From the NCBI RefSeq assembly GCF_030930995.1, contig NZ_CP133217.1, forward strand, positions 1,426,001-1,490,000: a stretch of 64,000 nucleotides of DNA, written 5' to 3'. Positions 50,376 to 61,815 of the stretch are shown here, one piece after another. This DNA is from Thiothrix subterranea (GTDB lineage: Bacteria; Pseudomonadota; Gammaproteobacteria; Thiotrichales; Thiotrichaceae). Position numbers and translations under genes: made by a program. Each line of letters starts with the position of its first letter. Position 1 is the stretch's first letter. The notes below the pieces were generated by a model. That model did not search any database. It was not told the DNA's origin and saw only the letters and a program-made list of their open reading frames with translations.

Positions 50376-51370
50376 GATTGAATTCCTTGTTCCAGACGTA
50401 ACCAGTCTTGTTCCGTAGCAGGCAAGCCGAAGCGTAACGCCGCAGGCTCGGTGAATAAACGGGTGAGGATTCCCTGCGCTGCCAAGGCTTGATGAATGTC
50501 GGCGACGTGAGGCGAGGGCAGATAGCTAAACAATGGTGTACTTTGCACCGCATCACCGTAATAACGTTGCAATAAGGTGTGTAAACGTTCACCCGCCTGC
50601 ACCAACCGGGAACGCTGTTGCTGCTGCCACGCCTGATCCGCCAATGCTTGTTGCCCTGCCCAACGCGCCGGATGGCTCACCGACCAATCACCCTGCAAAG
50701 CAGCGATAGCCTGCAAAAGCGGGATTTCCGCCCAGACAAAGCCTAAACGCACGCCTGCCAAGCCGAAAAATTTACCCACCGAACGCAATACCACCAGCCC
50801 TGCCTGCGGCTCATGGGTAATCAGGCTTTGCGTCGGGGTAACATCCATGAACGCCTCATCCACCACCAAACAGCCACCGTATTGCAGCAAGGTTTGCTGC
50901 CAGTGGCGTAAGGTTTCCGCTGAATAACACTGCGCGGTCGGGTTGGTTGGGTTGACCACCACTAGCACATCCAGCGTAGGCATCACTGCTGCTACTTGCG
51001 TCGGGTTTAACGCTTGTACAGTGTGACCTTGTGCCGACCATGCGTGCTGATGGCTGTGGTAGGCAGGGCTGATAATCCCGACGCGGCGGTTGGAGGGAAA
51101 GCATTGTGGCAACAGCTTGATCGCTTCCTGAGAACCGCTGACGGGTAACACACAGGAGCTACCGTAATAATCGGCGGCAACGCTTGCCAGCCCATCATCG
51201 CTTTCCGGCAAACGTTGCCAGCACGCGGATGGAACAGGCGGCAAAGGATAAGCCCACGGGCTAATGCCAGTGGACACATCCAGCCAATCCGCCAAGGGAA
51301 TGCCAAATGTTTGGCTGAAACGCCTTAATTGCCCACCGTGATTATGCGAAGAAAACACTAATGCCTCCAA
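50363..51370 (-). CDS. cobD: Threonine-phosphate decarboxylase
   Basis: 335 residues, a PLP aminotransferase fold. [26 protein letters not shown] and the PLP lysine in [17 protein letters not shown] identify the Salmonella-CobD/Pseudomonas-CobC family. It makes aminopropanol phosphate for the nucleotide loop. It overlaps cobQ by 13 and cbiB by 29 bases. Confidence 0.9.
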   Translation of the reverse strand: MEALVFSSHNHGGQLRRFSQTFGIPLADWLDVSTGISPWAYPLPPVPSACWQRLPESDDGLASVAADYYGSSCVLPVSGSQEAIKLLPQCFPSNRRVGIISPAYHSHQHAWSAQGHTVQALNPTQVAAVMPTLDVLVVVNPTNPTAQCYSAETLRHWQQTLLQYGGCLVVDEAFMDVTPTQSLITHEPQAGLVVLRSVGKFFGLAGVRLGFVWAEIPLLQAIAALQGDWSVSHPARWAGQQALADQAWQQQQRSRLVQAGERLHTLLQRYYGDAVQSTPLFSYLPSPHVADIHQALAAQGILTRLFTEPAALRFGLPATEQDWLRLEQGIQSCQP

Positions 51371-52247
51371 TGATCAAGGTGATACCCGCCCACAGATACA
51401 CACCCCGATCCAGCAAGCGGATCGCACTGGTAATCGCGGTTGCGTCCGGTATTGACCCCGCACCGAGCGGCGGGCGAGCTTTGGTTTGCCCCGCATACAC
51501 CGCATCGCCGCCGAGCTGCACTTGCAACGCACCCGCGCCCGCAGCCATGACCACTCCGGCATTGGGGCTGTACCAACGACTGCCTTGGGTACGCCACGCC
51601 AGCATCGCAGCAACAAAATTCCCACATAGCGCATACGTCAACGCCGTCAAGCGTGCCGGAATCCAGTTCAACACATCATCCACTCGCGCTGCCCACTTGC
51701 CGAACCGCTCAAACCGTTCACTGCGATAACCCCACATCGCATCCAGCGTGTTACTCAAACGGTACAGCACCACCGCAGGCGCACCACCGATCATCAGCCA
51801 GAATAAGGGGGCAAACACCGCATCGCTGCCATTTTCCAGCACCGATTCGATGCAGGCACGGCTTACTGCTGTTTCATCCAGTTGGGAAGTATCGCGGCTG
51901 ACCAGCCAACCGACTTTTTGGCGGGCTTGCGGTAAATCATCCGCCAGCAGTGCTTGTTGCACCCACTGGGCGTGTTGGCGCAGGCTTTGCCAGCCAATCG
52001 CGAGCCAACCACCGAGAATACCCATCCAAACACCGCCGAGCAGGGTATCCAGCCACCAAACGGCAATGCTGAAAGGCAACACAGCCAAACACCACGCCAG
52101 TATGCCGTAGTGAATGCTGCGGTTATTGAGATGGGATTCCAGCCAATCCGCCAACTTGCCAAAGCCGACCAGCGGGTGAAAGCGCGGGGGTTCGCCTAAC
52201 AGCCGATCCAACAGCAGGGCGGGGACAAGGGTTAGGGCTGAAATCAT
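51342..52247 (-). CDS. cbiB: Adenosylcobinamide-phosphate synthase
   Basis: 301 residues, membrane protein. LLDRLLGEPPRFHPLVGFGKL and SRDTSQLDETAVSRACIESV are family landmarks; GYRSERFERFGKWAARVDDVL is conserved. It attaches aminopropanol phosphate to adenosylcobyric acid. Confidence 0.95.
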   Translation of the reverse strand: MISALTLVPALLLDRLLGEPPRFHPLVGFGKLADWLESHLNNRSIHYGILAWCLAVLPFSIAVWWLDTLLGGVWMGILGGWLAIGWQSLRQHAQWVQQALLADDLPQARQKVGWLVSRDTSQLDETAVSRACIESVLENGSDAVFAPLFWLMIGGAPAVVLYRLSNTLDAMWGYRSERFERFGKWAARVDDVLNWIPARLTALTYALCGNFVAAMLAWRTQGSRWYSPNAGVVMAAGAGALQVQLGGDAVYAGQTKARPPLGAGSIPDATAITSAIRLLDRGVYLWAGITLIIGGISVFFA

Positions 52248-52894
52248 GTAAAAAATCCATCATCCAACGTCCGCCCCTGCCGCCAGCCTTCCAATTCCAG
52301 CATAGGGGCAGAATAAAAAGCCTCCACCTGCCCAATACACAAAATGGCAATCGGCTGACTGCCCGCAGGTAAAGCCAGCCATTCAGCCAATGCCAGCGGA
52401 TCAAACATCGACACCCAGCCCATTCCTAAATTTTCAGCACGAGTCGCTAACCACAAGTTTTGAATGGCACACGCGACTGAACATAACGCCATTGCTTGCG
52501 GCATCGTGCGCCGCCCAAACAGCGTACCGTCGTCTGGCGCAACGCTTACCACCCACAGTTCAGCACAATCGCGGATACCTTCCACTTTGAGGCGTAAGAA
52601 TTCTTCACCTCGTTCTCCCAACGCATTCGCCGTAACCGCCCGTTCTGCCATCACCAACGCAGCAATCCCCTCACGTTGCTGGATAGTGCGGATACGTTGG
52701 AAACGCCACGGCTGCATCAGCCCCACCGACGGGGCTTGATGGGTAGCTTGCAGTAATCGCGTAATGGTCGCGTCATCAATACGGGTGTTTGGGGTGAAGT
52801 GCCGCATATCGCGCCGTGCGGCGATAACGCGGTAAAGGGTATCGCGTTCTTCCGCTGAGAAATGCGGCACATTAGGTGTAGAAAGCTCGCTCAT
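52244..52894 (-). CDS. bluB: 5,6-dimethylbenzimidazole synthase
   Basis: 216 residues, nitroreductase fold. YRVIAARRDMRHF binds FMN, and HQAPSVGLMQPWRF plus GMGWVSMFDPLALAEWLALP are typical of BluB. It breaks FMN aerobically to make DMB. Overlaps both neighbours by 4 bases. Confidence 0.94.
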   Translation of the reverse strand: MSELSTPNVPHFSAEERDTLYRVIAARRDMRHFTPNTRIDDATITRLLQATHQAPSVGLMQPWRFQRIRTIQQREGIAALVMAERAVTANALGERGEEFLRLKVEGIRDCAELWVVSVAPDDGTLFGRRTMPQAMALCSVACAIQNLWLATRAENLGMGWVSMFDPLALAEWLALPAGSQPIAILCIGQVEAFYSAPMLELEGWRQGRTLDDGFFT

Positions 52895-53544
52895 GTTGCC
52901 AGCGTGAAATCAAGGAAGGTGTAGTTATATTCGCCAGTGAAACTGCCCAATGCCTGTATTTTCAGTGGGTATGAAAACAACGGCCCATCGGTCACAAAAG
53001 TATGGAATTCGCCGCCTTCACCGCAAACATCCACACCCATAGCCTCCAATTCCTGTATGGCAGCAACATCCAGCTTGCGCCCTAACCAGCTTTCATCCAA
53101 CACGCACTGCTTGACAGCAATGATGTGCGTGGTGAAACCAACAGCATGAAATTCCGCCAGTAGTGCCGAGTGTGCGTCTTCCCACAACGGAAATAGCACA
53201 GCTAGACCCACCTCTTCGCCCACCTGTTCCAGCCATTCGCGGTGTGCCTGAAGGTCAATGTCCCCCGAAATCAGAGCTTCAGCCCCTTGCTGTTTGGCTT
53301 CGCTCAAGGCTTGTACGTACACTGGGCGATACCCTTCCCACGTCACCGACGGCGTGATCAAAGGCAAGCCCATTGCCGCCGCCTGTTGCTGCAATACTTT
53401 TGGACGTAGGGCATGAGCGCGGGTGCGCAAACCATCCGCTTCCAGCATGGTCAGCAATGCTTGCGGCTGATGCCCTGCCTGCATCGCGCGATACAAGGCG
53501 AGGCAAGCATCCTTGCCCCCGCTCCATGAACTGATCAGTTTCAT
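52891..53544 (-). CDS. Dph6-like PP-loop ATP pyrophosphatase
   Basis: 217 residues. SSWSGGKDACLALYRAMQAG is the PP-loop and CGEGGEFHTFVTDGPLF the hallmark of the diphthine-ammonia ligase family. Bacterial members occur in cobalamin operons next to btuB, where their role is unknown; an amidation or salvage role is a guess. Confidence 0.82.
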   Translation of the reverse strand: MKLISSWSGGKDACLALYRAMQAGHQPQALLTMLEADGLRTRAHALRPKVLQQQAAAMGLPLITPSVTWEGYRPVYVQALSEAKQQGAEALISGDIDLQAHREWLEQVGEEVGLAVLFPLWEDAHSALLAEFHAVGFTTHIIAVKQCVLDESWLGRKLDVAAIQELEAMGVDVCGEGGEFHTFVTDGPLFSYPLKIQALGSFTGEYNYTFLDFTLAT

Positions 53545-53545
53545 G

Positions 53546-54109
53546 TTACTTGCCGTGCGCCAATGAGCGGTTCACCATCGACACAGCAACGTGTACGAAT
53601 GTGCCAACCGTGACATACAGACCGGTGACATACAAACCGTGCGGTGCGTATTTCATTAAGCGTTTGCCCAATTCCACCACACTGAATTCAGCAAATTTGC
53701 CAGAGAAGGCATAGAAACTGCCACTGGAAATGAGTTCCGACACTGCAAAGCCAACCACGACCGCCAACACCAGTTTGCCCAAGGTTGCCAGCGTTTCACC
53801 TTGATAATGCCCAGCCAACCAACGCCCTGCTATAAACAGCGCCCCATACGCGGGAACAAGTGCCACATACGCCTGCGACACACAGAAATCGCTGACGCCA
53901 AACTTCGTAATACCCACGTAATCAATGGCGACGGCTACCGCCATGAATACCCCGAATGCCAGTACATTGCGCAGGTAAAACCCAGCAAGAAAAAATACCG
54001 CCCACGACGCATCCAGCAAGTGATCCGTTATATGAGCGCGGGTAACAAGCATTGCCAGCAGCAGAATGCTACCAACCAGCCATTGGTTTTTGGAAGAAAG
54101 TGTGAACAT
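53546..54109 (-). CDS. btuM: BtuM-like cobalamin uptake membrane protein
   Basis: 187 residues with five or six membrane helices. The ATG at 54109 is chosen because AAGGAGA lies 7 bases upstream, inside the longer frame from 54127. LLDASWAVFFLAGFYLRN and VSDFCVSQAYVAL (one conserved Cys, residue 76) resemble BtuM, a solitary ECF S-component for cobalamin. Position directly after btuB supports this. Confidence 0.62.
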   Translation of the reverse strand: MFTLSSKNQWLVGSILLLAMLVTRAHITDHLLDASWAVFFLAGFYLRNVLAFGVFMAVAVAIDYVGITKFGVSDFCVSQAYVALVPAYGALFIAGRWLAGHYQGETLATLGKLVLAVVVGFAVSELISSGSFYAFSGKFAEFSVVELGKRLMKYAPHGLYVTGLYVTVGTFVHVAVSMVNRSLAHGK

Positions 54110-54126
54110 GTCGAATCTCCTTAACA

Positions 54127-55953
54127 TTATTTCGGTGCGTATCTAACTGTCACCAGGCCATTAACACCGTCTTGATTATAGCCGTTGTTGGTTTGGTAAT
54201 CTTTGTCCAATACGTTGCTGAGTTTTGCCCCGACCGTCCAGCTCTTCGCCAGTTGGTAATCGGCGCGTAAGTCCAACGTGCCATAACCCGCCAGCTTTTT
54301 GCTCTCGGTATTGGCAGTATCGGTATAACGCTGGCTTTCGCCACGTACTGTTGCACCCACGCGGAATTTGCCAAGGTCACGGTCAATATCCATGCTGGCA
54401 AGCCGTTCGGGGCGGAGTATCAGGTTGTTACCCGCATCCACACCGCTGCGGTTTTCTGGTTTCTGGAGGGTAAGATTGGTGTTCACCTCCCAGCCTGCCA
54501 ATTGCGTTCCGGCACTCAGTTCCACGCCTTGAATCCGTGCCTTGTCGGTTTGGCTGACCTTGTAGGTCGGCGGTGGATAGCTGATCAAATTGTCGATGTT
54601 ATTGCTGAAGGCATTGGCTGACCAGCGCACTTTGTCAAGGGCAGCTTTGCCGGAAACACCGAATTCAGTGTTTCGTGATTCTTCCGGTTGCAAGCTGGCA
54701 TCACCACTAAACGGGTAGTACAAATTATTAAAGGTGGGGGCTTTAAACGCTGTGCCATACGCCGCCGTCACGCGCATTCCATTGGGTAAATCACGCCCGA
54801 CCGCAACACCGCCAGTGGTATGCTTGCCAAATTGCTCATTGTCATCATGACGCGCCGAAACATCGAATTGAGTTGCGCCGATTGAGTGCTGATAACTGCT
54901 AAACATCCCCGTATTGTCGCGGCTAGTCACATCGTAGGTCGTGTTGCTGTCCACCTTGTCGTTTTGCTGGTCAATGCCGACTGTCAAAGAACTGTTGCTA
55001 GTGATTTGTACATCAGCTTGCACGGTTGCTGTCGTGCGGGTGGTGTTAAAACGGCTTTTGAAATCACCGTCCTTGAAGTTGTCACTTTCGTCCTTTGACT
55101 GCCCAAGTTGCGCGGTCAGCACAGCTTGATTGCCCAGTGTTTGGCGTAACTTGCCATTGACTGCTTGCTGCACAAACTCGCCTTGGTTGCCGAAAGCGCC
55201 GTCGTAATCATTGTTGCCTTGCGCTTGCAACAGGGAAACGTCTACATCCGTGCCATTGGCAAAGCGGTGTCCGGCACGCAAAGCAACGCTGTCGCGTTCG
55301 TAACCATCGGCATCTGGCTCTTTATTATTGGCGGTGGCGTTGAAACCGTCGGTTTGTTCCGTGCCTGCATTGAGGTTGTACCAGGTTGTCGTATTACCGC
55401 CCGCCAGATTGACGTTGGCTTTTTGAGTATTGTTACTGCCTGCACTGATGCTGATTTCCGGCTGGAAATCTTTGCCGCCTTTGCGGGTAAAAATTTGGAT
55501 GACACCACCAATCGCTTCCGAACCGTACAAGCTGGAACGCGGGCCGCGCACCACTTCAATGCGTTCTACTTGTGCCAGCGGTAAATCTTCAAGTGCTACG
55601 CTGCCGGTGGTGGCTGAACCCATTTTAATGCCATCAATCAGCACCAATACATGGCTGGAATTGGTGCCGCGCATGAATACAAACGTGGCTTTGCCCATGC
55701 CACCGCTGTTACTGAGGTTAATGCCGGGTACATGGCGCAATACATCGGGGATGCTGTTGGCTTGGTATTTTTCAATGTCTGCACGGGTGATAATGCTGAC
55801 AGGGGCTAAGGTTTCGTCAACGGTACGGGCTTTGCGGTCAGCCGTGACAACGATTTCATCGAGGGTAGTGGTGTCTTCTGCCAATACCAGTGGGGATGCC
55901 AACAGGCAAAGGGTAACAGTGCCGAACTGCGCGGCAAGAGGGGATAATTTCAT
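54127..55953 (-). CDS. btuB: TonB-dependent cobalamin receptor
   Basis: 608 residues. Signal peptide (cleaved after VLA), TonB box DEIVVTADR, plug domain with IPDVLRHVPGINLSNSGG and VEVVRGPRSSLYGSEAIGGV, then a 22-strand barrel. The C-terminus ends VTVRYAPK, lacking the usual terminal aromatic. Cobalamin as substrate is inferred from the riboswitch upstream and the B12 genes downstream. Confidence 0.92.
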   Translation of the reverse strand: MKLSPLAAQFGTVTLCLLASPLVLAEDTTTLDEIVVTADRKARTVDETLAPVSIITRADIEKYQANSIPDVLRHVPGINLSNSGGMGKATFVFMRGTNSSHVLVLIDGIKMGSATTGSVALEDLPLAQVERIEVVRGPRSSLYGSEAIGGVIQIFTRKGGKDFQPEISISAGSNNTQKANVNLAGGNTTTWYNLNAGTEQTDGFNATANNKEPDADGYERDSVALRAGHRFANGTDVDVSLLQAQGNNDYDGAFGNQGEFVQQAVNGKLRQTLGNQAVLTAQLGQSKDESDNFKDGDFKSRFNTTRTTATVQADVQITSNSSLTVGIDQQNDKVDSNTTYDVTSRDNTGMFSSYQHSIGATQFDVSARHDDNEQFGKHTTGGVAVGRDLPNGMRVTAAYGTAFKAPTFNNLYYPFSGDASLQPEESRNTEFGVSGKAALDKVRWSANAFSNNIDNLISYPPPTYKVSQTDKARIQGVELSAGTQLAGWEVNTNLTLQKPENRSGVDAGNNLILRPERLASMDIDRDLGKFRVGATVRGESQRYTDTANTESKKLAGYGTLDLRADYQLAKSWTVGAKLSNVLDKDYQTNNGYNQDGVNGLVTVRYAPK

Positions 55954-56002
55954 GGGGTATGGATTTCCGTAACGCTGCGCCCATCGCGCACGTGTGTGAA
56001 GA

Positions 56003-56150
56003 CGACTCGCTAGAGTCGCGCCTTGTCAGGCCGGTATCGGACTTGTCAGGTTGATTGAACCTGCTTACCGTTGCGAGGGCAGTGTGGGGTTTGCACCCAC
56101 TTCCCGTTTAACGCTTCCCGAAAACGATGAAGCGCACCTGAACAGGAGGG
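56003..56150 (-). promoter_or_regulatory. Cobalamin riboswitch ahead of btuB
   Basis: Read on the minus strand: CACTGCCCTCGCAACGGTAA (core) and then the B12 box AGTCCGATACCGGCC at 56043-56029, which fits the AGYCMGGAGACCKGCC consensus well. An upstream GTGGGTGCAAACCCCAC stem is present. A CGACTC/GAGTCG hairpin at 56003-56018 lies between the box and btuB and may be the expression platform. It should repress btuB and the genes behind it when adenosylcobalamin is plentiful. Confidence 0.92.
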
Positions 56151-56191
56151 GCAAACTACGGGATTATTCCGGCAGAGTCAAACCTTTCGCA

Positions 56192-58168
56192 TTACCAGCG
56201 TTGCGACCAGAAATTCCCATTGTGGAAATAATGCACGTAATCGCCAATCATCACGCTGCGGTCATTCTGCGGGTAGCTCCAATATTCTTCGCGCCCACGT
56301 TCGGTAATCAGCGGCGCTAACTGACGGATCTTCTTGGCAGATTTGTCCACTTCAAAACGGTACAGCCCGGTTTGGGTGTGGTCATAATAATCGGACGGTT
56401 GCCCCTGCATCCCTTGTTGTGGGGTATCGTGCAACTTGATCGGCAACGCCACCCGCAAATCCGTCCCCACCGGCAATGTAGTCACCGCATGGTGATCGTG
56501 CAGCGCGGCGGAATCGGTGCCGCGTTTGCCGAGAATCAGCTTATCAACTTCCTTCATCTCACCCGGTTTGCTGGTGTCGAACAGGGAAAGTTTCATGCCT
56601 TGATACCATGCGCCCCGGAATTCACCCTGTGGGTCGGGCAGCGCATCTTTGCCAATGCCCAGCAGCAAGTGTTTGCCGACGGGGTGCAAGTAGTCAGAGA
56701 AGCCCGGTATTTGTAATTCGCCCGCGATGTACGGATCTTGCGGGTTGGTCAAATCCAGCACATACAGCGGGTCAGTGCTGCGGAAGGTGATTAAATACGC
56801 CTGATCACCGACAAAGCGGGAGGCGTAAAGCTGTTCTTCGGGCTTGCCAATGTGTTGCGGGCGTTTGCGATTGGGCAATTGTGACACCAGTTGCAAACCG
56901 TTGTTGCCACCTTCCTTGAGGATGCTGAGAATGCCGGGCGATTTGCCGTAAGGTGCAGTAATTGCCATTGATGGATCGGTGAATTGGTCGTTTTCGGTGA
57001 TTACGCGCAAATAGCCATCCTGTTCGCTGAAACGGAAGGAGGATTCCTGCCCGCTCAAATGCCCCGGTACGGAGCCGCTACCACGGTAGGCAATATCAGT
57101 GCTGGTGAAGGCAAATTTATGAATGCGGGTGTTGCTGCGAGCGCCTTGTGCTTGGTTGTATTGGTAATCTGTGGTGGCAAGGTAGAGTGCTTGCGGTGAG
57201 GCGTACAAGGTGTCGGTATTGCCCACGTAGCAACGGCTTTTGAAGCGGAAATCAGTTGCATTCAAGTCAACGGCGACCACGCTGATAATATTGTTGCTGT
57301 AATAGCCGGAATCTGCATCAGCCGTTTTGGGCGGGCGGTTGACGTAGCAATCATCCGCTGTGACCAACGGTGCGGTTTTACCATCCGCCGTGCGATAGGT
57401 GGGCAGAAAATCTTGTGCGGTCAGTTTGTCCAGACCGCTGGTCGTGTTGATTTGTGGGTAGCTTTGCAGCACCAAATACAGCGTATCACCCACGCGGCGG
57501 CTGGCATTGAAGTCGCCACCCAATTGCACTTGCAGGGTGGAAGCGGCTTTTTCAGGCTGGCGCACGTCGATGTAGTTCAATTCGGTTTGTTGCGGGCGCG
57601 GCATGATGTAAGGTGGCGGCATCATGCGGGTTGTTCCGGCGGGCATCGGCATCGGAACAGGTATGGCTTGATACGCATTGCCTAGTGTCACCAGACGGCG
57701 TTGTTTACCGGCGAGGTAAAGATTTTGCAGGCTGCTGCCTTCGGGCAATGTCAGGCGTTTGACTTCTTGTAAGTTTTTGCCGCCGTCGTTGATCTGCATA
57801 ATCCGCAGGGTGTTGTCTTGGTAATGCTGGTTGTTGGGTGCGCCGATCGCGTAGACATGGCGACCGTCGGTTTTAATGAGGTCAGCTTCATCGACCCCGC
57901 GTTCTTGCAGGTTGGTGGTGGAAAAGGCTGGCGCTTTGGCTGCTGCCGGGGCTGCTGCGGCTGGTGCAGGCATTCCGGCTGGCGCTTCCCTTGCCGCAGA
58001 ATACTGCGGTTGCTGGTAGGATTTCAGCAGGTAATCGCGTAATTCCGCCGCGCTGATTTTTTTCAATCCGCCGGTTTCGTTATCAACCGGCGCGTCTAAC
58101 GAGGCGCAGGAAACTAGCCAAGGCACACACAGTGCGGGTAAAAAGCGGGCGAATGTTGACGTTTTCAT
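56192..58168 (-). CDS. Beta-propeller lipoprotein (PF09826 type)
   Basis: 658 residues. Signal with lipobox LVSC (Cys 21). An Ala/Pro linker precedes the conserved TTNLQERGVDEADLIKTDG, then propeller blades: YASRFVGDQAYLITFRSTDP, LYVLDLTNPQDPYIAGEL and GFSDYLHPVGKHLLLGIG. A secreted propeller of unknown function. Its stop lies next to the riboswitch region. Confidence 0.86.
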   Translation of the reverse strand: MKTSTFARFLPALCVPWLVSCASLDAPVDNETGGLKKISAAELRDYLLKSYQQPQYSAAREAPAGMPAPAAAAPAAAKAPAFSTTNLQERGVDEADLIKTDGRHVYAIGAPNNQHYQDNTLRIMQINDGGKNLQEVKRLTLPEGSSLQNLYLAGKQRRLVTLGNAYQAIPVPMPMPAGTTRMMPPPYIMPRPQQTELNYIDVRQPEKAASTLQVQLGGDFNASRRVGDTLYLVLQSYPQINTTSGLDKLTAQDFLPTYRTADGKTAPLVTADDCYVNRPPKTADADSGYYSNNIISVVAVDLNATDFRFKSRCYVGNTDTLYASPQALYLATTDYQYNQAQGARSNTRIHKFAFTSTDIAYRGSGSVPGHLSGQESSFRFSEQDGYLRVITENDQFTDPSMAITAPYGKSPGILSILKEGGNNGLQLVSQLPNRKRPQHIGKPEEQLYASRFVGDQAYLITFRSTDPLYVLDLTNPQDPYIAGELQIPGFSDYLHPVGKHLLLGIGKDALPDPQGEFRGAWYQGMKLSLFDTSKPGEMKEVDKLILGKRGTDSAALHDHHAVTTLPVGTDLRVALPIKLHDTPQQGMQGQPSDYYDHTQTGLYRFEVDKSAKKIRQLAPLITERGREEYWSYPQNDRSVMIGDYVHYFHNGNFWSQRW

Positions 58169-58248
58169 AGCGACTCCCTTGTTTGCATTTTATCTCGCTT
58201 ATGATCATATTCTAGTCCAACAGTTCCATTGTGAAGGTGATATACCGC

Positions 58249-59085
58249 ATGAATCCCGTGTTTTGGCATTGTCCGTTATGTAATGAGTCGCTGACTTTGG
58301 TTGAGCGTACTTGGGTGTGTGCTAACCGCCACAGTTTCGACCGTGCGAAAGAAGGTTACGTGAACCTGCTCTTGGTTAACCGCAAGCATTCGGCTGACCC
58401 CGGTGACAATAAAGCGATGTTGGATAGCCGTCGCTATTTCTTGCAACAGGGGTTTTACGCGCCGTTGGCAATGGCATTGGGGGCGGCGATTCGTGAGCAT
58501 TTCCCCGACACTGAGCAGGCGCTGACCTTGTTGGATGCGGGTTGTGGGGAAGGCTATTACCTCAACCAACTGGTGCAATCCCTCGGTGCTAATGTGCAAG
58601 GTTATGGCACGGATATTTCGCGGGCGGCGATGCGGCTGGCGGCGAAGCAATACCCCGCGTTGGCGTTTGCGGTGGCTTCCAGCTTTGAATTACCGTTGGC
58701 GGATGCGTCGGTGGATGTGTTGGTGCGCGTGTTTGCGCCTGCCGCTGAAGCCGAGATTGTGCGCGTATTGAAACCGGGTGGGCTGTATTTGTGGGCATAC
58801 CCTGCCGCCCAACATTTGTTCGAACTGCGCCAGTTGATTTACGATGCGCCGCAACCGCATCCGGTGGAGGAGTTACCGCCGTTGGACAATATGCAGGAAT
58901 GCCCGCCGTTGGCGGTGAGTTACCCTGTCACGTTGCCGGATCAGGCAAGCATTGCGGCATTGCTGCACATGACCCCGTATTACTGGTCAGCGAGTGCCGA
59001 AAAACAAGCCGATTGCCACCACTTGGCGTCATTGGATTTGACTGTGGATTTTGCAGTGCGGATGATGCGCAAAATGATTAACTGA
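58249..59085 (+). CDS. rlmA: 23S rRNA (guanine-N1)-methyltransferase
   Basis: 278 residues from the ATG at 58249, which has AAGGTGA upstream; a GTG at 58231 is less likely. Zinc finger HCPLCNESL...WVCANRHSFD, then KEGYVNLL and SAM site LLDAGCGEGYYL. RlmA methylates G745 of 23S rRNA. Confidence 0.92.
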   Translation: MNPVFWHCPLCNESLTLVERTWVCANRHSFDRAKEGYVNLLLVNRKHSADPGDNKAMLDSRRYFLQQGFYAPLAMALGAAIREHFPDTEQALTLLDAGCGEGYYLNQLVQSLGANVQGYGTDISRAAMRLAAKQYPALAFAVASSFELPLADASVDVLVRVFAPAAEAEIVRVLKPGGLYLWAYPAAQHLFELRQLIYDAPQPHPVEELPPLDNMQECPPLAVSYPVTLPDQASIAALLHMTPYYWSASAEKQADCHHLASLDLTVDFAVRMMRKMIN

Positions 59086-59095
59086 AGGGATGTAG

Positions 59096-60436
<1,341 letters not shown>

Positions 60437-60439
60437 TCA

Positions 60440-61815
60440 GGTTGCGCGGCAAACCTCGTCCTTCAGGGCGGGGAGGATTCGGAGTAATTAATGTGGTATT
60501 TGCTGCTGCTCGATGTACTGGCGAATGACTGAACTGTACCGCCCCTCCCATTCCGTTTGTCGGCTGAAACCCGCGTTTACGGTAGATTCAGGCACACGAA
60601 GTAGGGATTTTAGTCTACCCTTAGCACCATGCAACGACTACAAGCCTTCAAATACGAACTAAAGCCAGACGGTGGACAACAGCGCAATCTGCGCCGTTAC
60701 GCGGGTTCGTGCCGCTTCGTCTACAACAAAGCATTAGCGTTGCAGCAAGCCAATCATGAAGCGGGTGAAAAGTTCATCGGTTATGTGGCAATGGCAAAAC
60801 ACCTAACGGCATGGCGCAATGGAGAAGAAACGCCGTGGCTGAAAGATGCCCCTGTCCATCCCTTGCAGCACGCGCTAAAGGACTTGGAAAAAGCCTACCA
60901 AAACTTCTTTGCTAAGCGTGCCGACCCTTCGGCTACGCTCAGGGCAGGTTTCCCCCGCTTCAAACGCAAAGGCGGCTGCGACAGTTTCCGCTATCCCGAC
61001 TCCAAACAAATTAAGCTCGATCAGCGCAACAACCGCGTTTTCCTGCCAAAATTGGGTTGGATACGTTACCGCAACAGCCGCGATGTGTTGGGGGAATTGC
61101 GCAATGTTACGGTGTCCGGCAAAAACGGCAAGTGGTACATCAGTATCCAAACCCAGCGGGAAGTGGAGCAACCCATATCTGCCACCACCACGAGTATCGG
61201 TATCGACTACGGCGCATGGCGCATAAGCAGAAATTCAGTAACAACTGGAAAAAGGCGAAAGCCAAAGTTCAAAAACTCCACACACAAATCGCCAATACCC
61301 GCCGCGATTTCCTGCACAAAGCGACGACAACCATCAGCCAAAACCACGCGGTGGTGTTCGTCGAAGATTTGCAGGTAAGCAATATGAGCCTATCAGCGGC
61401 AGGCACAGCAGAAAATCCCGGCAAGAACGTGGCGGCAAAGTCTGGCTTAAACAAAGCCATTCTCGATCAAGGTTGGGGTGAATTTCGGCGGCAACTCGAC
61501 TATAAAATGGCATGGAATGGCGGCATGTTGTTCGCCGTGCCTGCGCATTACACCAGTCAAGAATGCCCCGAATGTCATCACGTATCAGCGGATAACCGCC
61601 AAACACAAGCGAAGTTTGTGTGCGTGAAATGTCACTATGAAAATCATGCCGATCATGTCGGCGCGATCAATGTTGAAGAGCGTGGACACCGCTTGTTAGC
61701 CTGTGGAGATGCGGCATTAAGTCGCTCGATGAAGCAGGAACTCACCGAAGTAAGTCAGCTATCTAGCTGAATGCAGTAGGAATCCCCTTCCTTCAGGGAG
61801 GGGAGGATGTCAACA
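60440..61815 (+). mobile_element. Decayed IS200/IS605-type element (tnpB only)
   Basis: A tnpB-like pseudogene lies between two related hairpins. CGTCCTTCAGGGCGGGGAGG is at 60457-60476 and CCTTCCTTCAGGGAGGGGAG at 61787-61806, the second a clean stem with a TTCA loop, typical of an IS605 right end. No tnpA is present. It fills the space between gdhA and dgkA and overlaps the end of dgkA. Confidence 0.75.
60629..61770 (+). pseudogene. tnpB: TnpB (IS605 OrfB) with internal deletion and frameshift
   Basis: The N-terminal half (YELKPDGGQQRNLRRYAGSC, FVYNKALALQQ) runs to SIGIDYG, the first RuvC aspartate, near 61212. It then jumps frame to KFSNNWKKAKAKVQKLH at about 61226. The 40 or so residues normally between (GVKRFATLSDG...LSRK) are missing. 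The rest is intact: VVFVEDLQVSNM, the zinc finger CPECHHVS...CVKCHYENHADHVGAIN with the last catalytic Asp, and KQELTEVS. An RNA-guided nuclease in active form; this copy should be dead. Confidence 0.87.
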
